Shown here: positions 24,932 through 32,559 of the stretch, piece by piece
Layout: each line of letters begins with the position of its first letter
Numbering within the stretch: position 1 is the first letter of the stretch
Assembly (NCBI GenBank): GCA_964353185.1
Contig: CAYGUV010000004.1
Location: 1-64,000, forward strand
Direction: 5' to 3'
DNA: 64,000 nucleotides
From: GCA-2708415 sp964353185
GTDB taxonomy: Bacteria; Pseudomonadota; Alphaproteobacteria; Micavibrionales; Micavibrionaceae
Notes under the pieces: generated by a model
Database searches by the model: none
Seen by the model: the letters and a program-made list of their open reading frames with translations, nothing else
Told to the model about the DNA's origin: nothing
Program-made: the position numbers and the translations under genes

Positions 24932-26524
24932 ATGTTTGACAACCTGTCGGATAAATTAGGTGGTGTATTTGATAAACTTCGGGGTAAGGGAAACCTGACC
25001 GAAGACGATGTTAATAACGCCGCGCGCGAAATTCGCGTTGCCTTGCTTGAGGCTGACGTTGCACTGCCCGTGGTCAAAGACTTCATTGAAACCATCAAAC
25101 AAAACGCCATCGGCGCCGAAGTCACCAAAAAAGTCACCGCAGCGCAACAAGTCGTCAAAATCGTCCATGATGCCATGGTTGATATGCTGGGCGGTGATGT
25201 TGCCGAAGAACTCAACTTTAACGCAAAGCCCCCTGCCGCCTTCCTCATGGTCGGCCTTCAAGGGTCTGGTAAAACAACCTCAACCGCGAAAATTGCGAAC
25301 TTCCTGACGACAAAACACAACAAAAAAGTTTTGATGGCGTCCCTCGACACCTATCGCCCTGCGGCTCAGGATCAGCTTGCCGTTCTTGGTGAACAAACGG
25401 GCGTAGATACGCTTGAGATTATCAAAGATCAACAACCTATCGACATTACCAAACGCGCGCTTGAGGAAGCAAAACTTGGCGGCTATGACATTGTCATGCT
25501 CGATACCGCGGGACGTCTATCTATCGACCAAGAGATGATGGATGAGGTCGCCGCCGTTTCCAAAATTGCAAACCCTGCCGAAACATTATTGGTTGTCGAT
25601 GCCATGACAGGACAAGACGCGGTCAACGTGTCCAAAGAATTTGACGATAAAATTGGTATTACCGGTATCATGATGACCCGTATTGACGGGGACGCGCGCG
25701 GTGGTGCTGCCATGTCTATGCGCGGCGTTACGGGTAAGCCAATTAAATTAATGGGTACGGGTGAACAATGGGATAAGATTGAACCTTTCTACCCTGACCG
25801 TATCGCAGGCAGAATACTGGGTATGGGGGACGTTGTTTCCCTTGTTGAAAAAGCGCAAGAGACTATCCAACAAGAAGACGCCATGGAAATGGCGGAAAAA
25901 TTCAAAAAAGGTCAGTTTGATTTTAACGACCTTTTGAAACAACTTCGTCAAATGAACAAAATGGGCGGCGCAGGCGCATTGCTTAAAATGATGCCAGGTT
26001 TGGGCAACATGACCAAAGCTTTAGAAGGCAAAATGGATGAAAACGCCCTTAGATATCAAGAGGCGATTATTCTTTCCATGACCAAAGAAGAACGCGAAAA
26101 GCCAACTCTTTTAAATGCGTCACGTAAAAAACGTATCGCCGCAGGCTCTGGTACCGACGTTCAAACTCTAAACAAATTGATTAAGCAACAACAACAAATG
26201 CAAACCGTCATGAAGCGCATCAAAAAGATGGGCATGGGCAACATGATGAAACAAATGAAGGGCCTGATGGGCGGCAAAGGCGATGAGCTTGAAATGATGG
26301 CACAATCCATGGACCCTGATGCCCTCGCCGCTGATATGAACAACGATGGCCCCTTGGGTAAAAACCCATTCGATAATATGGGCGCGGCAGGCGGCCTTCC
26401 CGGCCTAGGCAACATGCCCGCAGGCTTCGGCGCGCCAGGCGGCGGCCCAAACATGGGCGCAAGCCCCTTCCCAACCCGCGGCGGGAGTAAGAAAAACCGT
26501 AAACCTAAAAAGAAAAAGAGGTAA
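24932..26524 (+). CDS. ffh: Signal recognition particle protein Ffh
   Basis: SRP54 GTPase that binds signal sequences through its M domain and 4.5S RNA, and docks on FtsY. I use the ATG at 24932 because AAGGAAA lies 6 nt upstream (530 aa). Seen: N domain, Walker A GLQGSGKTTS, SLDTYRPAAQDQL, DTAGRLSIDQ, TRIDGDARGG, then the Met-rich M domain (QQQQMQTVMKRIKKMGMGNM) and a Gly/Met/Pro-rich tail ending in a basic run, longer than in E. coli. rpsP normally follows; here two extra genes intervene. Confidence 0.97.
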   Translation: MFDNLSDKLGGVFDKLRGKGNLTEDDVNNAAREIRVALLEADVALPVVKDFIETIKQNAIGAEVTKKVTAAQQVVKIVHDAMVDMLGGDVAEELNFNAKPPAAFLMVGLQGSGKTTSTAKIANFLTTKHNKKVLMASLDTYRPAAQDQLAVLGEQTGVDTLEIIKDQQPIDITKRALEEAKLGGYDIVMLDTAGRLSIDQEMMDEVAAVSKIANPAETLLVVDAMTGQDAVNVSKEFDDKIGITGIMMTRIDGDARGGAAMSMRGVTGKPIKLMGTGEQWDKIEPFYPDRIAGRILGMGDVVSLVEKAQETIQQEDAMEMAEKFKKGQFDFNDLLKQLRQMNKMGGAGALLKMMPGLGNMTKALEGKMDENALRYQEAIILSMTKEEREKPTLLNASRKKRIAAGSGTDVQTLNKLIKQQQQMQTVMKRIKKMGMGNMMKQMKGLMGGKGDELEMMAQSMDPDALAADMNNDGPLGKNPFDNMGAAGGLPGLGNMPAGFGAPGGGPNMGASPFPTRGGSKKNRKPKKKKR

Positions 26525-26529
26525 CGGGT

Positions 26530-26916
26530 ATGGATAATTTAGAACTAATTAAAATAGCTCAGGCAGGTTTAAACAATCATGTAATTTCATCTTATGACGC
26601 AAGCATTGCAATGGTATCCTGCGCACTGGAAACAAAAGATAGCAAAATTTATACTGGTGTAAGTTTAAGCTTGCATTGTGGTTTGGGCTGTTGCGCAGAA
26701 TATAATGCCATAGGAACAATGCTCACCAGTAACGAAAGTGAAATTAAAACTATCGTAGCAGTTGGTGCCGAAGGAGCTGTTTATCCTCCATGTGGCAGAT
26801 GCCGTGAAGTTATCTTTCAAATAAACGATAACAATAAAAACACAAACGTAATTTTATCTGAAAATACTACTAAACCTATCTCAGAATTATTACCTGATTT
26901 TTGGTACAAAAATTAA
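26530..26916 (+). CDS. Cytidine deaminase-like protein
   Basis: Zinc-dependent nucleoside deaminase fold, 128 aa. Seen: CAEYNAI with Cys55 and catalytic Glu57, and PPCGRC with Cys88 and Cys91 completing the zinc site. GVSLSLHCGLGCCAE matches the substrate loop of homotetrameric Cdd. Blasticidin-S-type deaminases are the main alternative. It begins 5 nt after the ffh stop with GAGG overlapping that stop, so it shares the ffh transcript. It is AT-richer than ffh. Confidence 0.8.
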   Translation: MDNLELIKIAQAGLNNHVISSYDASIAMVSCALETKDSKIYTGVSLSLHCGLGCCAEYNAIGTMLTSNESEIKTIVAVGAEGAVYPPCGRCREVIFQINDNNKNTNVILSENTTKPISELLPDFWYKN

Positions 26917-26960
26917 TTTAACTCATTAACAAAAGAAACATTTTAAAAGGAAAAAAGAAA
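26917..26960 (+). repeat. Left direct repeat (copy of the rpsP leader)
   Basis: Aligns with 27432-27473. The base after its end is ATT (26961-26963), exactly where the rpsP copy has its ATG start codon. Confidence 0.75.
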
Positions 26961-26963
26961 ATT

Positions 26964-26998
26964 AATAATTTAAACCGCCAAGAAACCGAGACGCCAAG
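26964..26998 (+). repeat. Left terminal inverted repeat of the GxxExxY element
   Basis: AATAATTT, AAACCGCCAAG (26972-26982) and ACGCCAAG (26991-26998) are the reverse complements of blocks at 27396-27431. Confidence 0.75.
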
Positions 26999-27029
26999 TT
27001 TTATTGAGCCTTCTTTACAATTAGATGCT

Positions 27030-27389
27030 TTGGGTAAAGAGGTTGTTGATTGTGCTTTTCAAGTTCACAAAACAATGGGTGCAGGACTAACTGAGAATAT
27101 TTACGAGGCGTGTTTTATTTGTGAATTAAAAGATAGAAACATAAATTTCGAATCTCAAAAAATAATTCCTATCAATTATAAAAATCACAAAATTGATTTG
27201 AATTATAGAATAGATTTAATCATAGAAGATTCCATTGTTGTGGAAATAAAAGCAATTGAAAAACTGCTCCCTGTCCATGATGCACAAATATTAAATTATT
27301 TAAAACTAACGAATAATCAACTTGGATACTTAATAAATTTTAATGTGCCCCTTATAAAAGACGGCATTAAAAGAAAGATTTTAACTTAA
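27030..27389 (+). CDS. GxxExxY protein, PD-(D/E)XK nuclease-like
   Basis: A 119-aa protein of the GxxExxY family (PDDEXK_3). Seen: VVDCAFQVHKTMGAGLTENIY, with Gly19, Glu22 and Tyr25 giving the signature, and a nuclease-like core Asp62 followed by Glu72-x-Lys74 (VVEIKA). The function of the family is not established; the fold suggests nucleic-acid cleavage. The TTG at 27030 is the first usual start. The frame is open further left to an ATT at 26961, which sits at ideal distance from a duplicated rpsP SD (AAAAGGA), so a 142-residue form is possible. Flanked by inverted repeats. Confidence 0.8.
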   Translation: MGKEVVDCAFQVHKTMGAGLTENIYEACFICELKDRNINFESQKIIPINYKNHKIDLNYRIDLIIEDSIVVEIKAIEKLLPVHDAQILNYLKLTNNQLGYLINFNVPLIKDGIKRKILT

Positions 27390-27395
27390 AACCTT

Positions 27396-27431
27396 CTTGG
27401 CGTCTTTGCGCCTTGGCGGTTTAAAAATTAT
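27396..27431 (+). repeat. Right terminal inverted repeat of the GxxExxY element
   Basis: CTTGGCGT (27396-27403) and CTTGGCGGTTT (27412-27422) followed by AAAAATTATT mirror the left repeat. It begins 6 nt after the stop codon of the nuclease-like gene. Confidence 0.75.
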
Positions 27432-27473
27432 TTTAACTCATTAACAAATACATTTTAAAAAGGAGAAAACAAA
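27432..27473 (+). repeat. Right direct repeat (rpsP leader with SD)
   Basis: Contains the functional AAGGAG of rpsP. About 85% identical by eye to 26917-26960. Confidence 0.75.
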
Positions 27474-27998
27474 ATGGCACTAGCAATGAGACTATCAAGA
27501 GGCGGACGTAAAGCCCGTCCATTTTACCGCATCGTTGTTGCGGACAAACGTAATGCCCGTGACGGTCGTTACATCGAACGTTTGGGTACATACAACCCAT
27601 TACTCGCAAAAGATGACGAAAACCGCGTCAACTTAAACGAAGACCGCATTAAACATTGGTTAAAAGAAGGTGCACAACCTTCTTACCGTGTTGCTGTATT
27701 CTTAGGTAAAGCAGGTATTGCCCCAATGCCAGCACAACCAAACAACCCACAAAAAGGTGAACCATCTGAAAAAACTAAGATGCGTATCGCTGATAAAGCA
27801 GAGAAAAAAGAAGCAGCAGCCGAAGCAGCAAAACAAGCTGAAGAAGAAGCAAAAGCCGCCGCTGAAGAAGCTGCGAATGCACCTGCCCCTGAAGAAGCTC
27901 CCGCTGAAGAAGCAACAGCAGATGAGCCTCCAGTGAAAGCAGAAGATGCTGTTGTTGGTGATGCCAATGACCAAGACACTTCTAAAGAATCTGTCTAA
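27474..27998 (+). CDS. rpsP: 30S ribosomal protein bS16
   Basis: Small-subunit assembly protein. Seen: MALAMRLSRGGRKARPFYRI and VVADKRNARDGRYIERLGTY at the N-terminus, the standard bS16 fold to about residue 85, then an unusually long Ala/Glu/Lys-rich low-complexity tail to residue 174; most bS16 are 80-110 aa. Extended tails occur in alphaproteobacteria. AAGGAG lies 8 nt before the ATG. First gene of the rpsP-rimM-DUF2007-trmD operon, with a small inserted element immediately upstream. Confidence 0.96.
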   Translation: MALAMRLSRGGRKARPFYRIVVADKRNARDGRYIERLGTYNPLLAKDDENRVNLNEDRIKHWLKEGAQPSYRVAVFLGKAGIAPMPAQPNNPQKGEPSEKTKMRIADKAEKKEAAAEAAKQAEEEAKAAAEEAANAPAPEEAPAEEATADEPPVKAEDAVVGDANDQDTSKESV

Positions 27999-28004
27999 TT
28001 AATA

Positions 28005-28505
28005 ATGACCGCCCCCGACCGCATATGTGTTGCAAAAATTGCTACCGCACATGGCATTCGGGGGCTGGTTAAACTTCATATTTTTGTGGAAGACCGCGAC
28101 CTTTTGAAAAAGACGCTCTATATCTCAAAAGATAAGCAAAACACCCTCACCCTTAAATTAAAAAACGCAACTGCCAAACATTGGCTTGCCGAAATTGATG
28201 GCGTCAAAGACCGCAACGCGGCCGAAGCTTTGCGCGGCACAGAACTTTATATTTTAAAATCTGACATGCCTGTATTAAATGATGGGGAAATGTATGTTTC
28301 TGACATGATCGGCCTGCCCGTTTTAGATGAGCAAGGCAACGAAATTGGTAAAGTCCTCGCCCTCGAAGATTTTGGCGCAGGCGACCTCCTCGAAATTCAA
28401 CCCAAAGGTGAAGACAGTTTTTATCTGCCTTATAACGATGACACAATCATCGAAAAATCTTCCGAAAAAATCATCGTCAAAATCCCAGAGGGTTTAAGGG
28501 ATTAA
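28005..28505 (+). CDS. rimM: Ribosome maturation factor RimM
   Basis: Assists 16S rRNA processing and assembly of the 30S head. Seen: CVAKIATAHGIRGLVKL at the N-terminus, the EIDGVKDRNAAEALRGTELY linker, and the PRC-barrel half with YVSDMIGLPVLDEQG and GAGDLLEIQP. Length of 166 aa is typical. It starts 6 nt after rpsP without its own SD, so translation is probably coupled. Confidence 0.95.
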   Translation: MTAPDRICVAKIATAHGIRGLVKLHIFVEDRDLLKKTLYISKDKQNTLTLKLKNATAKHWLAEIDGVKDRNAAEALRGTELYILKSDMPVLNDGEMYVSDMIGLPVLDEQGNEIGKVLALEDFGAGDLLEIQPKGEDSFYLPYNDDTIIEKSSEKIIVKIPEGLRD

Positions 28506-28506
28506 G

Positions 28507-28746
28507 ATGTCAAAAACAGATCAAGACTCCCTCACCCTCTTCGCGCGTTTTCAAAACCCAACGACCGCGCATCTTGTGCGATCAATCCTTGAAAGCCATG
28601 ATATCCACTGCTTTGTGATGGATCATATGAATGGCGGAATGAATTGGGACATAAATGGCGCGACCCGTGTTATGGTGATGCAAAGCGACTTTGACGCCGC
28701 AAAAGAAGTCTTAAAAGAAGAGGATATAAATATTGAGCAATCTTAA
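28507..28746 (+). CDS. DUF2007 domain-containing protein
   Basis: A 79-aa protein with FARFQNPTTAHLVRSILESH and RVMVMQSDFDAAKEVLKEE, the pattern of the DUF2007 family (proposed signal-transducing, role unknown). It is sandwiched between rimM (1 nt) and trmD (14-nt overlap), an addition to the classical rpsP-rimM-trmD-rplS order. Its tight packing implies co-expression with the translation genes. Confidence 0.8.
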   Translation: MSKTDQDSLTLFARFQNPTTAHLVRSILESHDIHCFVMDHMNGGMNWDINGATRVMVMQSDFDAAKEVLKEEDINIEQS

Positions 28747-29473
28747 CTTCAACCTCCTCACCCTTTTCCCCGATATGTTCCCCGGCATGCTCGGCCAATC
28801 TTTGGCGGGTAAAGCGTTGGAGCGTGGGGATTGGTCATTCAATGCCATTAACATTCGTGATTTCGCAACTGACAATCATAAAACGGTTGATGATACGCCC
28901 TATGGCGGCGGTGCGGGTATGGTAATGCGCGCCGATGTTATAGAAGCTGCATTGCTGTCTATTCCTGAGCAACCCGAGCCGCGCCTGGGCGACGGAGGGC
29001 TAACAACAAAGCCATCGCGTAAGATTTACCTATCTCCGCGTGGTAAAGTCCTCAACCAAGCCATGGCCAAAGAACTCTCCACCGAAGAAAACATCACCCT
29101 CTTATGTGGCCGGTATGAAGGTGTCGATCAACGCGTGCTTGACGCGCATGATTTTGAAGAAATCTCCATCGGTGATTACGTCCTTTCGGGCGGTGAACCT
29201 GCGGCGATGATTTTGATGGATACCTGCATCCGCCTGCTTCCCAACGTCATGGGCAATGAAGAAACCGCCGATAATGAAAGCTTTGGTAGCGCCACTGGTG
29301 GATTACTAGAATACCCACATTACACCCGCCCAGCTGAATGGACAGACGCCAACGGCAAAATACACAAAGTTCCCGAAGTTTTAAAAAATGGAAATCATGC
29401 GCTTATCGAACAATGGCGCAAACAAGAAAGCCTGAAAATTACAAAGACCAGACGCTCGGACCTTCTTGAGTAG
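28733..29473 (+). CDS. trmD: tRNA (guanine(37)-N1)-methyltransferase TrmD
   Basis: SPOUT-class methyltransferase making m1G37, which prevents +1 frameshifting. Seen: LLTLFPDMFPGMLGQSL, the DDTPYGGGAGMVM loop, and the trefoil-knot AdoMet site LLCGRYEGVDQRV with EEISIGDYVLSGGE. Length of 246 aa is typical. The start is a TTG inside the DUF2007 gene, with AGAGGA 8 nt upstream. The last 35 nt overlap the convergent gene at 29439. Confidence 0.95.
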   Translation: MSNLNFNLLTLFPDMFPGMLGQSLAGKALERGDWSFNAINIRDFATDNHKTVDDTPYGGGAGMVMRADVIEAALLSIPEQPEPRLGDGGLTTKPSRKIYLSPRGKVLNQAMAKELSTEENITLLCGRYEGVDQRVLDAHDFEEISIGDYVLSGGEPAAMILMDTCIRLLPNVMGNEETADNESFGSATGGLLEYPHYTRPAEWTDANGKIHKVPEVLKNGNHALIEQWRKQESLKITKTRRSDLLE

Positions 29474-30104
29474 CATTATATCCTTCAATAGCCATTTTAT
29501 GCCTTGAAAGCATGTCAAAGTCGACCCGACCGTTCTTTAACGGCACTGTTGTCTCAATAACTTCTCTGAAGTAATGTATATTTTGATGGTTTGGTTGCCC
29601 TGCTTTCATACAAGAATCTAAAAGCTGCGGCAAATTTCTATTGTATTCCCATCTATTTGTAATCTTTATTGCATCTTCCAAAGATACGTCTCTTGCAATA
29701 GGCAAATTAGACAAGCGTCCCTCTATTACAGCATCATGACTTCCCTTTTCACCCAAAAAATGGTTTTTGACATCATCTTGGCCTAGACGAATAGTATATT
29801 TAGGCTCATATGGTTTTGTAAACGAAGAAGCACTTTTAAGTAAACCACTCAATTGCACATCAACTATTGGGTAAATGCCAATGGCTTTAAAATACCCATC
29901 AGCTTTGCCGTGCTTTTGCCCATCCAGTAAATCATTAGGATCACTAGGCAATCCATATAAATTTGTTACAAACTCAGTATGCGCACGATATAATAAGGGA
30001 GATAACTTGTACTTTGTTGGTTGCCAAAAACTTACAGGGGTTGCGACAACCGCATTCCAAAGCCTTCTTAGCGTACTTTTTCCGAAATCTTCAATTAAAG
30101 ACAT
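29439..30104 (-). CDS. Hypothetical protein, 221 aa
   Basis: Not recognised. Soluble, with no signal peptide or hydrophobic segment. Phrases such as LYGLPSDPNDLLDGQKHGKA and GSHDAVIEGRLSNLPIARDV are not from a family I know. It lies on the opposite strand between trmD and rplS, genes that are normally adjacent, and its 3' end overlaps the trmD 3' end by 35 nt, so the transcripts are antisense there. AT-richer than its neighbours. Lineage-specific gain is plausible. Confidence 0.65.
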   Translation of the reverse strand: MSLIEDFGKSTLRRLWNAVVATPVSFWQPTKYKLSPLLYRAHTEFVTNLYGLPSDPNDLLDGQKHGKADGYFKAIGIYPIVDVQLSGLLKSASSFTKPYEPKYTIRLGQDDVKNHFLGEKGSHDAVIEGRLSNLPIARDVSLEDAIKITNRWEYNRNLPQLLDSCMKAGQPNHQNIHYFREVIETTVPLKNGRVDFDMLSRHKMAIEGYNATQEGPSVWSL

Positions 30105-30190
30105 TTTCTTACTTTAACTATAATAATTTGTTGCAATAACCCTAGCAATCTGCCATAAAACAACAAAATTAACCACAAAAAAATATAAGT

Positions 30191-30229
30191 GGACTGCCTC
30201 GGTTGGCGACAACCTTGATTATCGAGTCC
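30191..30229 (+). promoter_or_regulatory. Structured leader upstream of rplS
   Basis: GGACT (30191-30195) pairs with AGTCC (30225-30229), enclosing GGTTG-GCGA-CAACC (30201-30214), a 5-bp hairpin with a GCGA tetraloop. CTCG (30198-30201) and CGAG (30223-30226) offer a competing pair. It ends 20 nt before the rplS ATG. An autogenous r-protein control site is inferred. Confidence 0.45.
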
Positions 30230-30249
30230 CAAATAATGGAGTTAACCCT

Positions 30250-30849
30250 ATGAATATATTACAAAAATTTGAAAACCGTCAGGTTGAAAAATTCCTAGAA
30301 GAAAAACAAATCCCAGAGTTTTCACCCGGTGATACCGTGCGTGTAAACGTGAAAATTCGTGAAGGCACACGTGAGCGTGTTCAGGCTTACGAAGGTGTGT
30401 GTATTGCCCGTTCTGGTAAAAACGACATGAGCGCAAGCTTCACTGTCCGTAAAATTAGCTTAGGTGAAGGTGTGGAACGTGTATTCCCATTATTCTCCCC
30501 TCGTATTGATTCAATTGATATTGTGCGCCGCGGTTCTGTCCGTCGTGCGAAACTTTACTACCTGCGCGACCGTCGCGGTAAATCTGCCCGTATTTCAGAA
30601 AGAACAACAGGTCACGGTTTGGAAGTTGAAATCGATGAAGCAACTGAGAACATGACTCAAACAGAAAAACGCGCAATGAAAAAAGCGAACAAAGCAAAAG
30701 CAACGGAAGAGCGCCGCATCGCAAACGATAAAGTGAAAGCGGATAAACAAGCAGCCAAAGATGCAGAAGCCAAAGCCGCAGCAGATGCCGCAGCCGCCGA
30801 AGCAAAAGCAGCCGAAGAAGCCGCAGCGGAAGCAAAAACTGAAGAATAA
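30250..30849 (+). CDS. rplS: 50S ribosomal protein bL19
   Basis: Large-subunit protein at the subunit interface. Seen: FSPGDTVRVNVKIREGTRER, QAYEGVCIARSG, SASFTVRKISLGEGVERVFP and KLYYLRDRRGKSARI, a complete bL19 to about residue 125. Beyond that is a Lys/Ala/Glu-rich helical extension to residue 199, parallel to the extended tail of bS16 in this genome. GGAG precedes the ATG. A structured leader and a strong terminator frame it as a single-gene unit. Confidence 0.97.
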   Translation: MNILQKFENRQVEKFLEEKQIPEFSPGDTVRVNVKIREGTRERVQAYEGVCIARSGKNDMSASFTVRKISLGEGVERVFPLFSPRIDSIDIVRRGSVRRAKLYYLRDRRGKSARISERTTGHGLEVEIDEATENMTQTEKRAMKKANKAKATEERRIANDKVKADKQAAKDAEAKAAADAAAAEAKAAEEAAAEAKTEE

Positions 30850-30875
30850 GCTGTAAGCTATTTCAAAGAATAAAT

Positions 30876-30905
30876 AAAAAGCGGCTCTTACGGGCCGCTT
30901 TTTTA
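30876..30905 (+). terminator. Intrinsic terminator after rplS
   Basis: AAAAAGCGGC (30876-30885) pairs with GCCGCTTTTT (30894-30903) around an 8-nt loop, with T run. It can also serve the convergent gene ending at 30930. Confidence 0.92.
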
Positions 30906-30929
30906 TATCTAGCAATAATCAACGAATTA

Positions 30930-31511
30930 TTATGCTGGTGGAAGAAGAATTGGTGCAATAATTTTCTGCCCCTCTTTCATGAATTCGCAACTTCCTAAAA
31001 TATCATCATTTCCATTCACGTGATGAAACTCAGCGGTTACAGATTCTATTCCTATTATCAAACTACCACTTTTAAGGTCAATAACATCAATAGAAAGTCC
31101 TGAACGCGGTGCCTCACAAGCAAATTCATGCTTTTCAATATCTGGTTCTAGATTCACATTCTTATGAGGGGGTAATTCAATATCTGATCTTGTACAAATA
31201 TCTGTGTTATTAATAATCTCATCTGTGCGTGGGTCTAAGATCTTACCCTCACCTTCAGGGTTCCTGACTCCAATAGAAAAACTATCATAATACCAATTGG
31301 AATTTGCGATCACATCTCCATTATTCAATGTAATCTGCGGCACACCTTCTTTAACCTCACATTTATTAATTTTTGACGCTAAATCCGCAACATTTTGCGC
31401 AATATCGTTAACAGGCGTAAGCGGAGCATCCTCTTGCGCCATCGCCGCCGAACCGTTCAAACTTATTAGAGCCGATAATATTTTGGTAGTTTTCAGTAAA
31501 AATTCCATCAT
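30930..31511 (-). CDS. Hypothetical exported protein, 193 aa
   Basis: Not recognised. A probable signal peptide ends near AAMA|QED (about residue 25). The mature part has five Cys (in NKCEVK, DICTRS, EFACEA, GSCEFM) and beta-rich sequence, as expected for a periplasmic or surface protein. Last of three small minus-strand genes (32340 to 30930), each for a membrane-anchored or exported protein, with 11- and 17-nt spacers, so probably an operon. Confidence 0.65.
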   Translation of the reverse strand: MMEFLLKTTKILSALISLNGSAAMAQEDAPLTPVNDIAQNVADLASKINKCEVKEGVPQITLNNGDVIANSNWYYDSFSIGVRNPEGEGKILDPRTDEIINNTDICTRSDIELPPHKNVNLEPDIEKHEFACEAPRSGLSIDVIDLKSGSLIIGIESVTAEFHHVNGNDDILGSCEFMKEGQKIIAPILLPPA

Positions 31512-31522
31512 CTATCCTAAAA

Positions 31523-31924
31523 TTATATTGCGAGTAGTGCTTCATTTTTTGGTTTCGCAAGCGCGGCTTTTTCTTTCCCATATCTATCCGTATAATAACA
31601 AACTCCTATGCTTTCATACCTATCTTCTTTTCCATAGTGATGTGGAAAATAACGGATATTATCCGCAGCAATTGCGAATGGACCACGAGCAACAACAGCA
31701 ACTGTCCCTTTTTCGTCAACACCACAAACTGCACTGTTAGACGCCGCAAATTCTAACCAATTATCATTTCGCATGTCAGAAAGAATTTTGTAGGTATATC
31801 CAGTAGCACCCGCAAATCCAAGTACTAATGTGAAAACCGCGCCATCACGAAATGCTTTACGTCGGCGACTATGCTTATCGGCTTCTTCAACCAACTTCCC
31901 TTGTGGTGTTTTAAAATCAGACAT
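31523..31924 (-). CDS. Hypothetical single-pass membrane protein, 133 aa
   Basis: Not recognised. A basic N-terminus (KHSRRRKAFRDG) precedes one membrane segment (AVFTLVLGFAGATGYTY, about residues 29-46), giving an N-in, C-out anchor with an about 85-residue outer domain containing two Cys. Middle gene of the three-gene unit. Confidence 0.6.
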   Translation of the reverse strand: MSDFKTPQGKLVEEADKHSRRRKAFRDGAVFTLVLGFAGATGYTYKILSDMRNDNWLEFAASNSAVCGVDEKGTVAVVARGPFAIAADNIRYFPHHYGKEDRYESIGVCYYTDRYGKEKAALAKPKNEALLAI

Positions 31925-31941
31925 GGGCTTTCACTATCTGC

Positions 31942-32340
31942 TTATGGCTGACGTACCAAAGCGGCCGGAAGCGCATCCGTTGTAAAATATTTATCCCCGA
32001 CTTTAACATTACAACTTCCAATGGCACCTTTTTCGCTACCTCGCAACACTGCTTCACTACAAGAAATGCTACTAACATTTTGTATTTCACCAGCTTTATT
32101 CACTAATTCAACACCTGTTCCCAAATTATCATTATTAGGAAATGTATCCACATCAAAAACAGCAACAGAGAAGTTTCTATCTATTTCAGGGATAACAGTC
32201 GACCCATTTTCAATAGAATTATCAGGAGCCCAAAATTGTATGACCACCCCAACAGCACCCACTAAAATTAAAGCCGGAGCAACTATATTCATATGTTTAG
32301 CACTTTTCGCATCATTATATTTTTGTTGTAAATTTTGCAT
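31942..32340 (-). CDS. Hypothetical single-pass membrane protein, 132 aa
   Basis: Not recognised. I prefer the ATG at 32340, with AGAAGG 7 nt upstream, over a GTG 6 nt further out. A membrane segment (MNIVAPALILVGAVGVVIQF) at about residues 17-36 is followed by a soluble domain with two Cys (SCSEAV, GSCNVK). Same layout as the next gene, suggesting a small envelope complex. First gene of the unit. Confidence 0.6.
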   Translation of the reverse strand: MQNLQQKYNDAKSAKHMNIVAPALILVGAVGVVIQFWAPDNSIENGSTVIPEIDRNFSVAVFDVDTFPNNDNLGTGVELVNKAGEIQNVSSISCSEAVLRGSEKGAIGSCNVKVGDKYFTTDALPAALVRQP

Positions 32341-32482
32341 TTCCACACCTTCTCTTATTCGTTAAAAAGTCCAACATAATAGGCATAAATAATTATTATG
32401 TCAACTATTATTTGTTAATTTATTCTTTAAAGTGACATTATTAACCTAAAAATGATGTTTTGTCACGGTAATAATATTCATC

Positions 32483-32559
32483 CTGCCAACAATATGCTAT
32501 GGTTTCTATACTGTCCGATGGCTGCATCGGCACCGCTTTGTGGGAGACATCGCAAAAGC
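32483..32559 (+). promoter_or_regulatory. Promoter-like site with tandem hairpins in the leuC upstream region
   Basis: The 414-bp divergent spacer before leuC contains CTGCCA (32483-32488), 18 nt, TATACT (32507-32512). Immediately after come a perfect palindromic stem CCGATG-GCTG-CATCGG (32515-32530) and a second hairpin (GCTTTGTG 32535-32542 with CGCAAAAGC 32551-32559, one bulge). The palindrome sits at the predicted start, so an operator is as likely as an RNA. No leucine-rich leader peptide was found. Confidence 0.35.

Larger units (their letters stand above)
26917..27473 (+). mobile_element. Small GxxExxY element with terminal inverted repeats and long direct repeats
   Basis: A unit of about 470 bp inserted between cdd-like and rpsP. 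Outer direct repeats: 26917-26960 and 27432-27473, sharing an exact 17-mer (TTTAACTCATTAACAAA), then ACATTTTAAAA, GGA and the A-rich run before the start codon. Inner inverted repeats: 26964-26998 and 27396-27431, sharing AAACCGCCAAG and ACGCCAAG blocks. Between them is one nuclease-like gene. The right direct repeat is the rpsP leader and SD, so the left one is a duplicated, diverged copy. I infer insertion with a long target duplication. Confidence 0.65.

Noticed and set aside
27683..27979. Ser/Ala-rich minus-strand frames opposite the rpsP tail
   Set aside because: They mirror the repetitive GAA/GCA codons of the bS16 tail; same for the frames opposite the rplS tail.
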